A stretch of 64,000 nt of DNA, taken from the NCBI RefSeq assembly GCF_016086655.4, contig NC_052141.2:3534001-3598000 (forward strand), given 5' to 3'. The first letter of the stretch is position 1. Each line of letters opens with the position of its first letter. Source of the DNA: Lepeophtheirus salmonis. Lineage: Eukaryota; Arthropoda; Copepoda; Siphonostomatoida; Caligidae. Positions 44,556 to 55,769 of the stretch are shown one piece after another. The translations under genes were made by a program, and so were the position numbers. Below the pieces are notes generated by a model. The model searched no databases and was not told the DNA's origin. It saw only the letters and a program-made list of their open reading frames with translations.

Positions 44556-44880
44556 CCCGGAAGAAAGTGGGCTGAAAGGCCACTACCCCTTCCCCCCCAA
44601 ATTTCCAAAAAATTTAATTTTTCGTAAACAGCTGTGAATTATTCAAATTTAATTACAAAAAATATTTTTTTTTGTAAATAGCTATGGATTTTTGAAATTT
44701 TTTTTTCGAAAAATTTTATACATAGTAATTTAATTTTTGTGAACAACTGTGGATATTTAAAATTTTTTCAAAAAATTAATTTTTTGCTGTTAATGTGTTT
44801 TTTCCAAGAAATTTAATTTTTGAAACTTTTTTTTTTCTTTAAAAAAATCCAAAGGACCGCACCCACTAAAGTAATCATGG
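44556..44880. repeat. R5 repeat copy
   Basis: A C-rich head (ccccttccccccccaaattt) is followed by an A/T-run tail with gtaaacagctgtgaatt and gaacaactgtgg phrases. Confidence 0.55.
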
Positions 44881-45395
44881 GCACTCATCTGCTATACTCG
44901 ACTTGGATTCAATATAAATGACCCTTTAAAAGTATATATTATTTGCTGGAAGGCTTGAACTGAGCCCGATTAAAATATTCAAGAACATGGATATGTGAGA
45001 AAAGGCTTGACTTGTACTTGTAGTACAAGGACTTTTTTCTACCTATCTTAAGTACCTTAAGTTTGTTTATCACATTAATAGAAGACCAAAAATACACATA
45101 GTATCCCTACTGTTCAAAGGTAAAAAGAGAAGAAAAAGAAAATAACATAATGACTAGGTACAACTATTCATGAATATTTTGTTTTACAAAGAAACAAACA
45201 AGAGATTCATTATCTGTACATTGTAGAAAATGAATCATATTTTAAAAATAGTTTCTAAAAAAATAAATAAGTAAAACTTAATTTCGTTAAAAAAATATTT
45301 ACTATATTATCTAACTACGTTATCTCAAAAGCTTTTTTTTCTCTCTGAAAAGACAACTGAGGGAAAAGACAACTGGTGCTGAAATAGCAAGGGCG
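44881..45395. other. Unassigned spacer
   Basis: No coding or repeat identity was recognised. Confidence 0.3.
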
Positions 45396-45930
45396 TTAGG
45401 AAGGGGAAGGACTTGAGGGGCTGTAGTCCCCCCACATATTAAAGACTTTTTGCTTTTTCTAAAAAATTTAATATTTGAAATTTAACTTAATTTCTCAATT
45501 TATTTTGGACTAATAAATTTCTATGATTAGCTATAGATTTTTTAAATTTATCTACAAAAAAGGAAAAATTATATAATTTTTTTCAAAAAATTTTATGTTA
45601 GAAATGTATTTTTAAATTTTTTTTTAGAACATCTGATGATTTTTAAAATTTTTTCCAAGAATTTTTTTTTTTTGTCAATAGCAGGGGATTTATTTAATAT
45701 TTGAGTTTTTTTTTTCAAAAAATTTAATTTTTTGTGATTAGCTTAAGATTTTTGGAATTTTTTTCGAAATAAATTATTTTTGAGTGAATAATTTCGGGTT
45801 TTTAAATTTTTGTAAAAAATTTTAATATTTGAAATTCTTTTTAAAAAATTTTAGATTTGAAATTTAAGTTTTGAAAATTTTTTCCAAAAAATATTAATTT
45901 TTGGATTTTTTTCACAAAAAAATCCATTCT
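45396..45930. repeat. R5 repeat copy
   Basis: Head ggggctgtagtccccccaca, then about 480 bp of A/T-run tail with the gattagctatagatttt phrase repeated near 45530 and 45740. Confidence 0.6.
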
Positions 45931-46300
45931 ATTGTTGTTTCTTTCCATATTTAGCACAGATGACCGTGGTACGGTCGAGTTCCACTTGTCGGTCCTTAAA
46001 TAGTGTAAAATGGATCCTTCATGATGTCTTTGAGGTTTTTTTTTTCTTTTCTTAGTATTGATTATATAACTAAGAAAAAATATATAACACATATTTTGAA
46101 AAGTCCCAGATATAACTAAGAAAATACGTTTAAAAAGTGCTGTGGGTAGTGTTGCTTCAATCCATTTTTGTTTGGTAGAGTCTTAGAACCGTTCCTATTG
46201 GTCCTTGAGACCGGTCCTTAAATGCCATTCCTTGGAATTTTTTCATACAAATGTCGATGATTTAATCAGCCAAATAAGATATAATTTATATTTGTTAAGA
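45931..46300. repeat. Two R2 half-elements
   Basis: 45950-46035 (gtacggtcgagttccacttg, then cggtccttaaatagtg) matches the left half of the R2 copy at 48512-48832. 46145-46290 (cttagaaccgttcctattgg, then gagaccggtccttaaa) matches a left/right half in the other orientation. Confidence 0.55.
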
Positions 46301-47094
46301 TTTTATTTTTTTTCAATTTGCAAGGTTTATTGAATGAAGAGGCTATACCAAAAAGCATGGAATGAATTATAAAAAATAAACTTGATCTTATATCCTAGTT
46401 TAAAAAAGTCCTATGTGGCATCATTACTCCTAATTCCATGGCTTTACTGCTCTACAAATAAAAAATTAAACACACACTTGTAAGTGTTTTAGTTGATGAT
46501 AGTAAAAGTTTTCAAAAATTATCGAAGGCCATTAAAAATTGAGGTCAAAAACTAAAGGCATCTTTCTTTTATAGAACAAAATTCAAATAATAATTACAAC
46601 ATAACTTTTTAATGATTTATTTTACTTGCCTAACATTGCTTTTATTTTACGAGATTCAAACATTAATCAAAATGACAAATTCTTCATCTTTAGGACCTAA
46701 GAAATCAGAGTTGGATTAAGTTACAGATCCAATATGTGATTTCGGAGCTGTTCGCAAATACCGCATTTCTAATTTGAGTTAAATCCGTTTCCTCGTGAAA
46801 TTTTTTCATGGAATGAACCTATTTATAAACAATGTACAATGACCCTATTGTATCCAATCCCACAAATAAAGGCAATTGTCAACTAGAAACTGGGCCTCTT
46901 ATTTATTTAAAAAATGAGGAAATGCTTAGGCGTGTTGCCATGAATGGAAATTTGACAAATACGCCCACATAACTCCCTCACTCGATGTCCAATTGACAAC
47001 TTCAAAGTATGTATCAATGTATCTATACAAACATAGGGCAAAAATACACAGTTACTAGATTCTTTTTCTGTTCCGTCCTTTGGAAATTTTTTCT
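46301..47094. other. Unassigned spacer
   Basis: No open frame, TIR or family signature was seen. Confidence 0.3.
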
Positions 47095-47292
47095 TGGCAT
47101 ACTTGAATCAATATTTGTGTCCAAACCCCCTTAAATTTAATCGTTTTCAAATCATAAACCGATTTTTTCCGTCTCAATATAATAAAGAATTTATTTATGG
47201 AATTAATCCACAACGAATTTTAAATAAGACTGATTTTTTTTGTAAGATCGATCTTGACCGAATTTTTCTTTGGGACTGATCTTAATTCGTTT
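47095..47292 (+). repeat. R3 element fragment
   Basis: Carries cgttttcaaatcataaaccg, gtctcaatataat and gatcttgaccgaatttttct in R3 order. It ends where mariner D copy 2 begins. Confidence 0.55.
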
Positions 47293-47935
47293 TGAGAAAA
47301 CATAACAGAGACGGGTTGTAAAACTAAGACATTTTTGGGTCGTCGTGAAGCACATTTTCGGACTCCAATATAGAAATTGGTGGAAAAGTTCGAGTTGTTG
47401 GGACAGGTTAGTGATGTGAAGAATAAAACCCGTAAACGTCGCTCAAGAAAAACTGAGAATATTGGTGCTGTAGCCCAAAGTGTTGAAGAAACCCCAGGTT
47501 TGGCCATTTCTCGTCGTTCTTCGGAAGTGGATATTGATCTGAACAACGTTTATTTCAGCAAGATGGCGCTAGATGTAACAAAACACAAGCAACGAAACCA
47601 TTAATCTATTACGGGAAAAGTTTCCGCAACGTGTTATCTCTCGAAGAGTTGATTCTATTGGCCACCAAGATCTTGTGACTAGACTCCGTGTGACTTCTTC
47701 CTTTGGACCCATATGAAAGATAAGGTCTACACCAACAGCCCAGCGTCGATTCAAGACCTCAAATATGGAATTCGTGAAGCTATTGAGGGTATACAATAGC
47801 CACATAACGATTTGGTGATGTAAATTTTCATAAAAAGGATACGGTTCTATAAGGGTAGCTGTGGCTGCTATTTGGCTAATATTGTTTTCCATTATTAATT
47901 CCACACCTTTTTCTTTACATTGAAATAAAAATCCG
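47293..47935 (+). pseudogene. Mariner-like transposase, internally deleted (family D copy 2)
   Basis: The N-terminal part reads ETGCKTKTFLGRREAHFRTP, then KLVEKFELLGQVSDVKNKTR and ENIGAVAQSVEETPG, the paired helix-turn-helix linker region of mariner-like elements. Near 47525 it jumps to IDLNNVYFSKMALDVTK, the second catalytic block as in D copy 1 but with the QQDGA core altered. KIRSTPTAQRRFKTSNMEF and the VFHY-like C-terminus follow in shifted frames. The segment with the first catalytic aspartate is deleted. Confidence 0.75.
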
Positions 47936-48511
47936 ATCACCTACATCAAAAAATGCCATTTTTCTTTGAACATCAAAATAACACCCTTAGAGGAGAACCC
48001 TTTCATGGACAAAATTTCGTAATATAAATAATAAAATGCCAAATATATATATGATGAGGGATCAACCAGAAATTATGTCCCTCTCCTTTTGGAAACAGAG
48101 CCTAAGAACCGTACATTTTATTACTAAAGAAGGGTTGCATGTGTAAAAAAACAACTAAGTAGAGTTATTCAAAATAGAAAAATGGTTGACGCGTGTGCTC
48201 TTTGTTCTTTTTCGTTCATTATTTAATAAGTCGTGGATGTGTTAACATCTCCCTCTGAAAGAAGAATCCTCACCTTTCTTTAGTGTAAATTGATTTAAAA
48301 TGAATACTTGAATAAATGTAAATAAACTGAAATATAATTCGGATATTTTTTCTCTTTAGCAATGCTATTTTAAACAGGCAGCTGATATTAACAAGGGACT
48401 TAATTTAAATGTATTCTATGTCACGCTCCCGCCTTTTTCTTGCACGCTTTTATAGAAACCCCATTTCTAGTTATCACATCGTTTATTTATCAAAAATAAA
48501 ATGATATAGCC
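47936..48511. other. Unassigned spacer
   Basis: AT-rich. No recognisable gene or element. Confidence 0.3.
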
Positions 48512-48832
48512 ATGACTAGTGCTATGTCCGTTCTTATTTAGAACTAAGAACCGCCGCGGTCCAGTCCAGTCCCACTTGTCAGTCTTTAAAGAAAGTAAAA
48601 TAACTCCATCGTGACGTGAATGAATGGGTTTTACCTTTTTGAATGATTTGTGTGGAATAATCTGAATAAATATTTCATATACCTTATTTGGCTTCATAAA
48701 CCTTCGATATTTTTATGAAAAATTCCAAGGACGGACAGTTATGAACCAATCCAAGGATTTTCAGTCCTTAGGACCGATATGAATGTTCCTAAGACTGGAT
48801 TGGACCGAATAAATAAGGACTGACACGACTAT
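48512..48832. mobile_element. R2 element, long subtype, both ends
   Basis: Starts ctagtgctatgtccgttctt and ends ataaggactgacacgacta, the family's inverted ends with TA edges. At about 320 bp it is longer than the 209-bp unit at 9896 and has a distinct centre (gaatgatttgtgtggaataa). Half copies of this subtype lie at 41868 and 45950-46290. Confidence 0.75.
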
Positions 48833-48919
48833 GACTTATCAAGTGAGACGAGGGAATTGACAGCTGACAACTAGGTTTTTTTTGTGTGTGTTAGGGAGGT
48901 AACATCGTGATTTAGTTTT

Positions 48920-49035
48920 CTTTGAGACTGGTAAAGACTGAGGTATTTTGAAGAACCGAATTAATTCGGTCCACTAAAAATCATAACGGTTTCAAACCGG
49001 TCAAGGAGTTTCAGACCCAAACCCAGCACTACTAT
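48920..49035 (+). repeat. R3 element, 3' part
   Basis: Reads gagactggtaaagactgagg, gaattaattcggtccac and tttcagacccaaacccagcacta, the family's right end. Confidence 0.6.
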
Positions 49036-49401
49036 AAGTTTACCTATGTAGGTATATACAATATAACCTTTTATGGTTTTGAATTTAAATAGGCACATAG
49101 ATAAGTAGGTAATTCATTATAGGAACGAAAGAAAGGTATAATTAACAGAGAGAGAAACAAAGAAATCCTATCAAATATCTAACATGACTCATTGTTAAAT
49201 AATTATTATTAGATAAGATTAAAAAAAAAAAAAAACATCAAAAACTGAATACTAAGCAAATATTAGGGTTGTCATGGGATTGTTTCCCCCTCGTTTTCAA
49301 AAGGAAATTGCATGCAAGACAAAGAGTGGAAATAAGCATACAAACTACAAAATATACACGCCTACAATGTACTTATGAATGTATGTGGGTACGCTCATAT
49401 A
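49036..49401. other. Unassigned spacer
   Basis: Poly-A run at about 49220-49235. No other content was recognised. Confidence 0.3.
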
Positions 49402-50325
49402 TGGTGCGTAAACATAAAAACAATCTTGGACATCATTGAAGATTTATTTTTCTACAGCATATTTATAGACGAAATGTTTCATGGACATATTTTGAGCAAT
49501 TATAAGCGTATTATTCAAATTACTGGGAAGATTTAAGACACTCAATATTTTTATCGATTATATAGATCCTTCATTTGATGTAAGAATATTGGCCCTGAGA
49601 TATCCTTGTAAAAAAAATCTATCAATTTAACATTCATCTCAGGAACAATTTGAGCTATTTTATGTGTAATTTGCAATGCACTCAAAGGGTTAATTAGAAT
49701 GATCATTTCTTAGAAATTGAGGATAATTATTCATAGAAGAATACAATTGTATTCCACCTACACTCAATTTTAAGTCATCTGCAAACATCCAAACATTATT
49801 ACAAACTTTGCTTTATTAATACCTACCTACCTAGAGCCCAATATTTAATAGACATATTTGGGTAAACTATAAGGGTTATACTCAAATCACTGGGATGAGT
49901 GAAGATACACAAGAATTTCGACTATAGTTTAGAGCCTATACTTGATTTAAGAGACTTATATTAGACCTGATCTGTCCCTTTTTATATAATATCAATCAAA
50001 ATATTTAACACTTTCAGTTCCCAAATGATTAAGCATGGAAATTGAGGATAACTATGTGTTGAAGAATACAAATGTAATCCTTCCGAAACTCATTTTTAAA
50101 GGTACCCGCAAACATCCAAACTCACCCCGCTTTAATAATATTATAGATATATTTATCGTACCATATTTTACAAATATATTTGAGTGAATAATACGCATAC
50201 TATTCAAATTATTTAGATAGTTTAAGATGCTTATGAATTTAGGCTTTAATTAGAACCTCTAATTTGTTTATATTACATACATATATTGGTCCCAATGTGG
50301 CCCTTTCAAGTAAAGCCGACCTATT
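49402..50325 (-). mobile_element. Three R1 MITE copies head to tail
   Basis: Copy 1 (49402-about 49822) starts tggtgcgtaaacataaaaac and runs through gaggataattattcatagaa to the cacctacactcaatttt region. Copy 2 (about 49833-50140) starts within the family at cccaatatttaatagacata. Copy 3 (about 50150-50325) starts at a comparable point (ccatattttacaaatatatt) and stops after ggtcccaatgtggccctttc. All are minus-oriented; only copy 1 has its outer TIR. Confidence 0.7.
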
Positions 50326-50555
50326 TTTCATTACCTACATAACGCAGTAGAACGGAGGTTATGTTTTTGCCCCTGTTTCTCTGTTGGTTCGTAAGTGAAC
50401 AGGATTACGGCAAAAGTTAAGGATCGATTTTGATCCAACATTGAAGGAGATCATGTACTGGGTCATGCAAAATGGATGTACCATTACTATAGATTAATTT
50501 TTAGAGGTATTGTGATTGTAATTCATAAATTTCCTATATTTCTTGCGACAGCTGA
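50326..50555. other. Spacer with a shared GGAGGTTATG motif
   Basis: aacgcagtagaacggaggtt followed by atgtttttgcccctgtttct (50340-50380) is repeated with few changes at 61638-61684. It appears to be a small dispersed repeat. Confidence 0.45.
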
Positions 50556-51430
50556 CTTTTTAAGCTTTTGAATGAGCTATTGCAGTTGCTGCTATCATTT
50601 TTACAAGCAAAAATGAATCAGGTTACTGCTTTGATTTGCGCCTGCCATAGTACACCAGAAATTGTCAAGATTGTTAGGATCGAGAGGCACACCGTCGACC
50701 AGGTCAGAAAGCTCTTGAAAGAGGAGAAAGCCTTAAAATTGAGCCCAATAGTAGAAGCCCGGCAAAATAACCCCAAAAGTGGCCAACAAGGTGCTTGAGG
50801 CCAAACCTACCATTCAATGACAAAAAATTTCCAAAAAGGAAGTCAGTGGCTCCCTTTACCGTGTCCGTATCGATCAAAACCGCCGAGGGAAATTCCAAGA
50901 GGTACTTGGAAAGACCATTAATGACTTGAGAGCACCAAAATGTCCGTTTGGAGCGGGCCTAACGCCTCCCGAACAAACTGAAGCACTATGGGAATCCTGA
51001 GATCGTTTTTTCGGATGAAAAAACATTCACTGTTGACCCCATTTTCAACAAGCAGACCCATCAGGTTGTTTGCTTTGAAGACTCTTCTGAAGACCTCTCC
51101 GACGTGTCCAAGACGGGTGGTCGGGTATACCATCCTGCTCGAAGACATTGGATGCCTTGACCGACTACTTCGAGATCTTGAAGACCAAGGTCCTCAAGAC
51201 CACCAAGAAGTCGTGCAAGGCGCCTTACGTCTTCCCGCAAGATGGAGAACCCGCCCACACAGCCAATGTTGTCAAGCCTGGATGGAAGATAACTTCTGAC
51301 CTTCCCAGAACCCCAATCTGAATCCTTTGGATTACTCTATCTGGTGGCAAGTCGAGCCCAAGGCCTGGAGACCACGCAACAGAAATAATAACCGCCCCTA
51401 ACTTTGGAACATTTGAGATTCATACATGAA
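50556..51430 (+). pseudogene. Tc1/mariner transposase relic (family J), relatively well preserved
   Basis: An N-terminal frame at 50568-50798 carries a helix-turn-helix (CHSTPEIVKIVRIERHTVD, then VRKLLKEEKALK). A clean first catalytic block (FSDEKTFTVDPIFNKQ) lies at about 51008-51055. The second block is FPQDGEPAHTANVV near 51230-51275. The third reads NPNLNPLDYSIWWQVE near 51310, where the usual PDLNP has become PNLNP, a change of the third aspartate to asparagine. Frameshifts separate the blocks. No TIRs were identified. The substitution alone would remove catalysis. Confidence 0.8.
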
Positions 51431-51772
51431 ATTTGATTTAAAGCGGAGGTTTTACGCTCTACCGAGTGCTTATTTTAGTTCTCTACGGTTTGCCCATGCC
51501 TACTCAATAGTAAAATATAGTATCATTTTTTTGCAACCTCTCGTTCGAGAAGAAGAAGAAGGGGAAAACAAAAAATTATTATGTCTGGGCCAATTATTCC
51601 AACCTATAGATTTAGAATTAAATAATTGAATTAAATTTTGAGAGGTCGAAGTAACACCACAAAATGAAGAAATGCGTTATGGAGCGTAACTTTGGGGAAA
51701 ATTTGGATACTTGGCTTAATTTTATTTGAAGGAAAGGTTTGGCATTCTTTCGAGTGCCTACTCTAGTTTTTT
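51431..51772. repeat. Diverged direct repeat pair
   Basis: Two stretches of about 55 bp, 51431-51486 and 51720-51772, share the order ttgattt..aag, ggaggtttt-like and ccgagtgcttattttagtt (cgagtgcctactctagttt in the second). Confidence 0.5.
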
Positions 51773-52762
51773 TTTTACTATTGCGCCGTTTAATTTTGAC
51801 TATTTTAAAAGTGCAATTTTGCATTTTGTTGATGTAGTTTAGTTATTTTTTGGGTTATTCTGTTTATTAAAAGAAAAAGGAATTAATTAGGGTAGCTATT
51901 AAAAAAACATTAACAATGGGAGTTCAAGAATAGTTTCTAAATCTAATAAATTGGTAATTTATGTAAAATATTAGTTCGTCAAGCTAAAAAAAGAAAAATA
52001 TTTCAATCGAAAAAGCTTAAGTGAACTATTAGTCTTCAAAACTGTCAATATAGAGTTTTTAGCTTTTGATTACTATAACAACATATAAATGAGAACTAAA
52101 TTGAAGCGGAATAAAAGGATTTTTTGTGGATGTGCCACATTTCTCGGTGATCTTTTAGAATTTTACGGCCACCCCAAAGGGGTTTGAAGAACAATTTGTT
52201 GATAGAAATTGACGGTAATTATTCGCATAAGAATACAAATGTAATTTTAAAAGATTTTATTTCCCAAATTAGTTTCCATATAATTATAATTCTGCAAATT
52301 TGTATCCGAAAAATTTTATATTTAATTTTTCAAGTTTGTTTAAAAAATATATATAAACCTGCGGACGCTCCAAAATATACTCATAGTCTATCTATTATAT
52401 TATACACTATTGAGTATGTTTAATTATACTTGGAGCTTACTACCCAAACCATACTTGCCTGAGATCTCTCAACATGAGGTAAATACTTGCCTTCTATCTG
52501 TACAATTAGAATATAATTAACTAATAATATTTAAGATTTCTATCATTAATTAAATTACTTTTTCGGCAGGGAAGAGAAATTAGATAAATTATTATTCATG
52601 TAGAGCGCCTTCACTAACTTCAAACAGATTCCAACATAAAATAAAATCAATGCCATTTCTCTAGGCTTTGAGATTAAAAAATACCCAATGAAATTTTGAA
52701 GCTACATTATTTAATTACTTTAAAAAATATATATAATAAACAGTGTATTAAATCAAACTAAT
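51773..52762. other. Spacer with a small R1 fragment
   Basis: 52186-52265 carries minus-oriented R1 text (caatttgttgatagaaattg, then aagaatacaaatgtaat). The rest is unassigned AT-rich sequence; frames at 51618-51824 and 52184-52423 have no domain. Confidence 0.4.
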
Positions 52763-53230
52763 ACGAGGGTTGTTTGAAATGTTCATGCAAAGTTCGAGAG
52801 ATGGCACGTCTGGTGCGTATCGAGGTTATGTTTAGTTAGTAGCATTCTTGGAGGAACACAAACCAACTTTTAGCCAGATCGGTCTATATTCTTCTGTTTG
52901 GCATTCTTTAGAATCGAGCAAGTGGAGGGATTTTAAAAAAATTGACAAAAAACAAATTTCTGTGCTCAATATACATTACTGTATGAGAGGCAAAACTCCT
53001 CAGGAGACTAAAAAGAAGGTTGATAAACATTATGGAGATTCTGTACCATCGATTAGAATAGCTTATAAGTGGTCTCATAGTGGTCATTTGGGCATAAGTG
53101 ACGCTGAACGTTCTGGACGCCAATTTGAGGTTACTTCTCCAGAAATCATTGATGAAATCCATTCAATCTATTATTCTATCCATCTATTCAAGAAAAATAG
53201 GATAATTGGAGAAAAATATAGTATGTAATA
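52763..53230 (+). pseudogene. Mariner transposase N-terminal fragment with left TIR (family F)
   Basis: The left end tacgagggttgtttgaaatg is followed by a leader and a frame (52848-53228). The frame contains FKKIDKKQISVLNIHYCMRG, KTPQETKKKVDKHYGDS, then SIRIAYKWSHSGH and DAERSGRQFEVTSPEII. This is the helix-turn-helix plus linker of SETMAR-like mariners (KGLSPKEIH..YGDSAPSY..V..W, DDPRSGRP, TPENI). The catalytic domain and right end are absent. The start codon used by the element is uncertain because the first ATG lies in the leader. Confidence 0.75.
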
Positions 53231-53574
53231 GCTCAAATACTGTATACACCCGGGGTTTTCAAACTTTATTTGAGACAAAAACCCCTTTGGTTCTGAAACT
53301 TTCCTAGATAACTCGAGATTATAATATGTTTTCACAGGTCTCCTGAAGATCTTTTAGGATTTCCATTGAACCAACATTAGAAACTTGTGGTTGAAACTTT
53401 GCAATGATGAATTTATAATATGTTAGGGTCTAGATTGGTGGCCAGGGGTGGTTACAACAGTTAAAAAATTTCGAATTTGAGTTAGAATTTAAAAAAAAAA
53501 ATAATAAATACGATTTTTTGATGAATAAATAATTAAACTGTTCATGGATTTGAATGATTGATTTCCCATAATAT
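53231..53574. other. Unassigned spacer
   Basis: 53250-53280 (cggggttttcaaactttatt) loosely resembles a hAT-type end, but no partner was found. Confidence 0.3.
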
Positions 53575-54677
53575 TACCGAGTGGCTCATTAAAATTTGAA
53601 CACTTTGAAATTTAAACTTCAACAAGATATCATATTAATTAATAATAGAATTAATACTATTACACAAAATTATTACTATAAATAGAGGTGTGATTAAACT
53701 CTCTTAATCATTAATGTAGCCTCCCTTAGCGCCAATGATGGCTTCTCCGTGGCAGCAGAAATCCTGGCATCCACTGCAGAAGTAGTCCTCTGTCATGGCG
53801 TCGAAGTACTGGCTGAGAGTGGATTTGTGGGCCAAAAGAGTCTTGCAATGGAGGAGATGGGTTTCTTTCATTGCTGGTGTCAAAAGTATTATATCCACCC
53901 ACTCTTTACCCACTTTTTGATATCTCTTACTGGGTCCTCAGTTAATACTGTAAATAGATGTGCTTCAGAGGTCTCTTAATTATGATGTAGCCTCTCTTAG
54001 CGGACTGGCACCCTCTGCGGAGGTGGTCCTCTCCTATGGCGTACCAGTGGGGCCTAAAAGTGGCTTAAAGGAGCTCGGTGTTTGATGAAAGACACTGCAG
54101 GACTTCCCCTGCATACAAAAAATGCTGGTGGGGCACAAAATTGTCAAAAAAGAGTTCAAAAGAACTCAAAAGACTAATTCAAAAGAGTTTTTGCAACGGA
54201 GGAGATAGGTTTCTTTCATTGCTGGTGTCAAATCTGGCCTCTCCACTCTTACAAGGCTCATTCTATTCAAATTTTTGGTTGCTCTCTGAACAGTTTGGTG
54301 CAAAAACCTAGGATCTCTTGCACGGTACTGTCATATGATTGAGGGAATTGGTCTGGGATGTATTCTTCAACCCCCCTAGGTGTGGTTCTGCATATTTGAT
54401 AGAGCCTTTCCTCCTCTCGAACGTTTAGGACTTGCTTAAAGTGTATATAGTGCTCCTGGAGACGCACCCAACTGCTTGGAGTGAGCGAATGGAAATTTCG
54501 TCAATCACATTCAAGTGTCATTTTCTCGACTTGTACGTAAACTACAGAGCTCAGGTTAGTTTGTTTTTTAACTAATTGTTTATGATTCAATATATCTAAA
54601 TATAAATTAATTTATATAACTCAATCTTGGTTAATTATCGTATTAGCAAGTGTTTGGATTTGAATGGACCACCCAGT
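53575..54677 (-). mobile_element. Composite of two Tc1-like family C copies (C5 and C6)
   Basis: The left TIR (taccgagtggctcattaaaa) and right TIR (reverse complement tactgggtggtccattcaaa) are clear. Between them are two C-terminal ends in the same orientation: C5 (53575-about 53938, ending on the minus strand in IIGAKGGYIND) and C6 (about 53940-54677). C6 keeps the DNA-binding half (LYQICRTTPRGVEEYIPD region near 54330-54440, and the QLGASPGALYTL-like helix near 54440-54475) and the family's shared junction near 54130-54165. C5 has a larger deletion (frame 53704-53913 joins KETHLLHCKTLL to HKSTLSQYFDAMTEDYF). Confidence 0.75.
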
Positions 54678-55289
54678 ATACAGATATTTTGATATCAATA
54701 TGCGTCCCATTACCTCCCAACTGTTTTTGGACCTTTTTTTCTTTTATTTGTTATAGGGTGAGACATGTAATTGAAGAAAAAGAAAAAAAGTTTCATTAAA
54801 TCCCAGGGAACGACGTTACCTCTATAAGAAAATGAATTATTACTATATTTCTTTGTCAACAGTTAATTTTCTGGCTTTTTTCTCTTAATCTGTGTTTTGA
54901 ACGTTGATTGATTGAACTATAATTGGCTCTTATTATAATAGTCTCTGAACAATTCCCATCAATTGATTGTTAAATATAATAATTCCACACACCGGTGAAG
55001 AATTCGCCAACTATCAGCTTATAATGGGCATTTATTTATCTTTCTTTTTAGAAGAAAGGTTTTAAAATACTATATAATGTGACTGTGAATATATAGATTG
55101 ACGATGTTTCATTTGAAGGTACACTACTAACATGATTTCATGTCATTATTTACCGGAGGAATTTATAATATTATTCTAATTAACTATTCTAATATCACAG
55201 TTAAAGTTTATATACATAAGAAAGTTCCTCCTCTAACAGCTGAAATGAAATCATGCAGTTACAGTTCTAAAGTTTTCTATGTATATATG
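54678..55289. other. Unassigned spacer
   Basis: No coding signal. The 71-residue frame at 55140-55355 runs into R1 sequence and is not a gene. Confidence 0.3.
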
Positions 55290-55515
55290 TGGTGTGTCAA
55301 CATCAAAACAATTGTGAGCAAAAATCAAGAAAAATCAAATTTATTATTTCATTGAATATATACATAGGCCACAATATTTCATGTGCATATTTCAGTCAAT
55401 TATTGACTTATCATTCAAATTACTGGGATGAGCTACGATACCCAAACATTTTAGCTATAAGTTAGAAGCTTTATTTAGTCAAAAATAGTTCAAAAAATCA
55501 ATTTATTTATTCATA
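55290..55515 (-). mobile_element. R1 MITE, 3'-terminal half
   Basis: Starts tggtgtgtcaacatcaaaac, then gagcaaaaatcaagaaaaat, ggccacaatatttcatgtgc, caaattactgggatgagcta and cccaaacattttagctata. It stops after tatttagtc. Confidence 0.75.
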
Positions 55516-55769
55516 TGTTGTAATAATCAATTTTGGCTATTTTTTTTCTATAATTATATAGATATATACAGCCAATTATTTTATAGAGATATTTGAGTTC
55601 AAGAATTTAAGAAAAACCATTCTAACTTGCTTTTTGTTGACTGCCCATATACAGGGTAGGGCAGAAAAACTTGGACTCTAGAGATGGACTTAAAATACAT
55701 AAATAATTTTATATTTTCAATAATAGGCAAAAAATAATGTTACCAAGACATGTAGACAAGGTTTTTGCA

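Noticed and set aside
12830..46000. Regularly spaced A/T-run phrases as a CRISPR-like array
   Set aside because: Units are degenerate and low-complexity, spacing is irregular, there are no unique spacers, and the sequence is eukaryotic.
53247..53280. Possible hAT end (ggggttttcaaacttt)
   Set aside because: No inverted partner and no 8-bp duplication were found.
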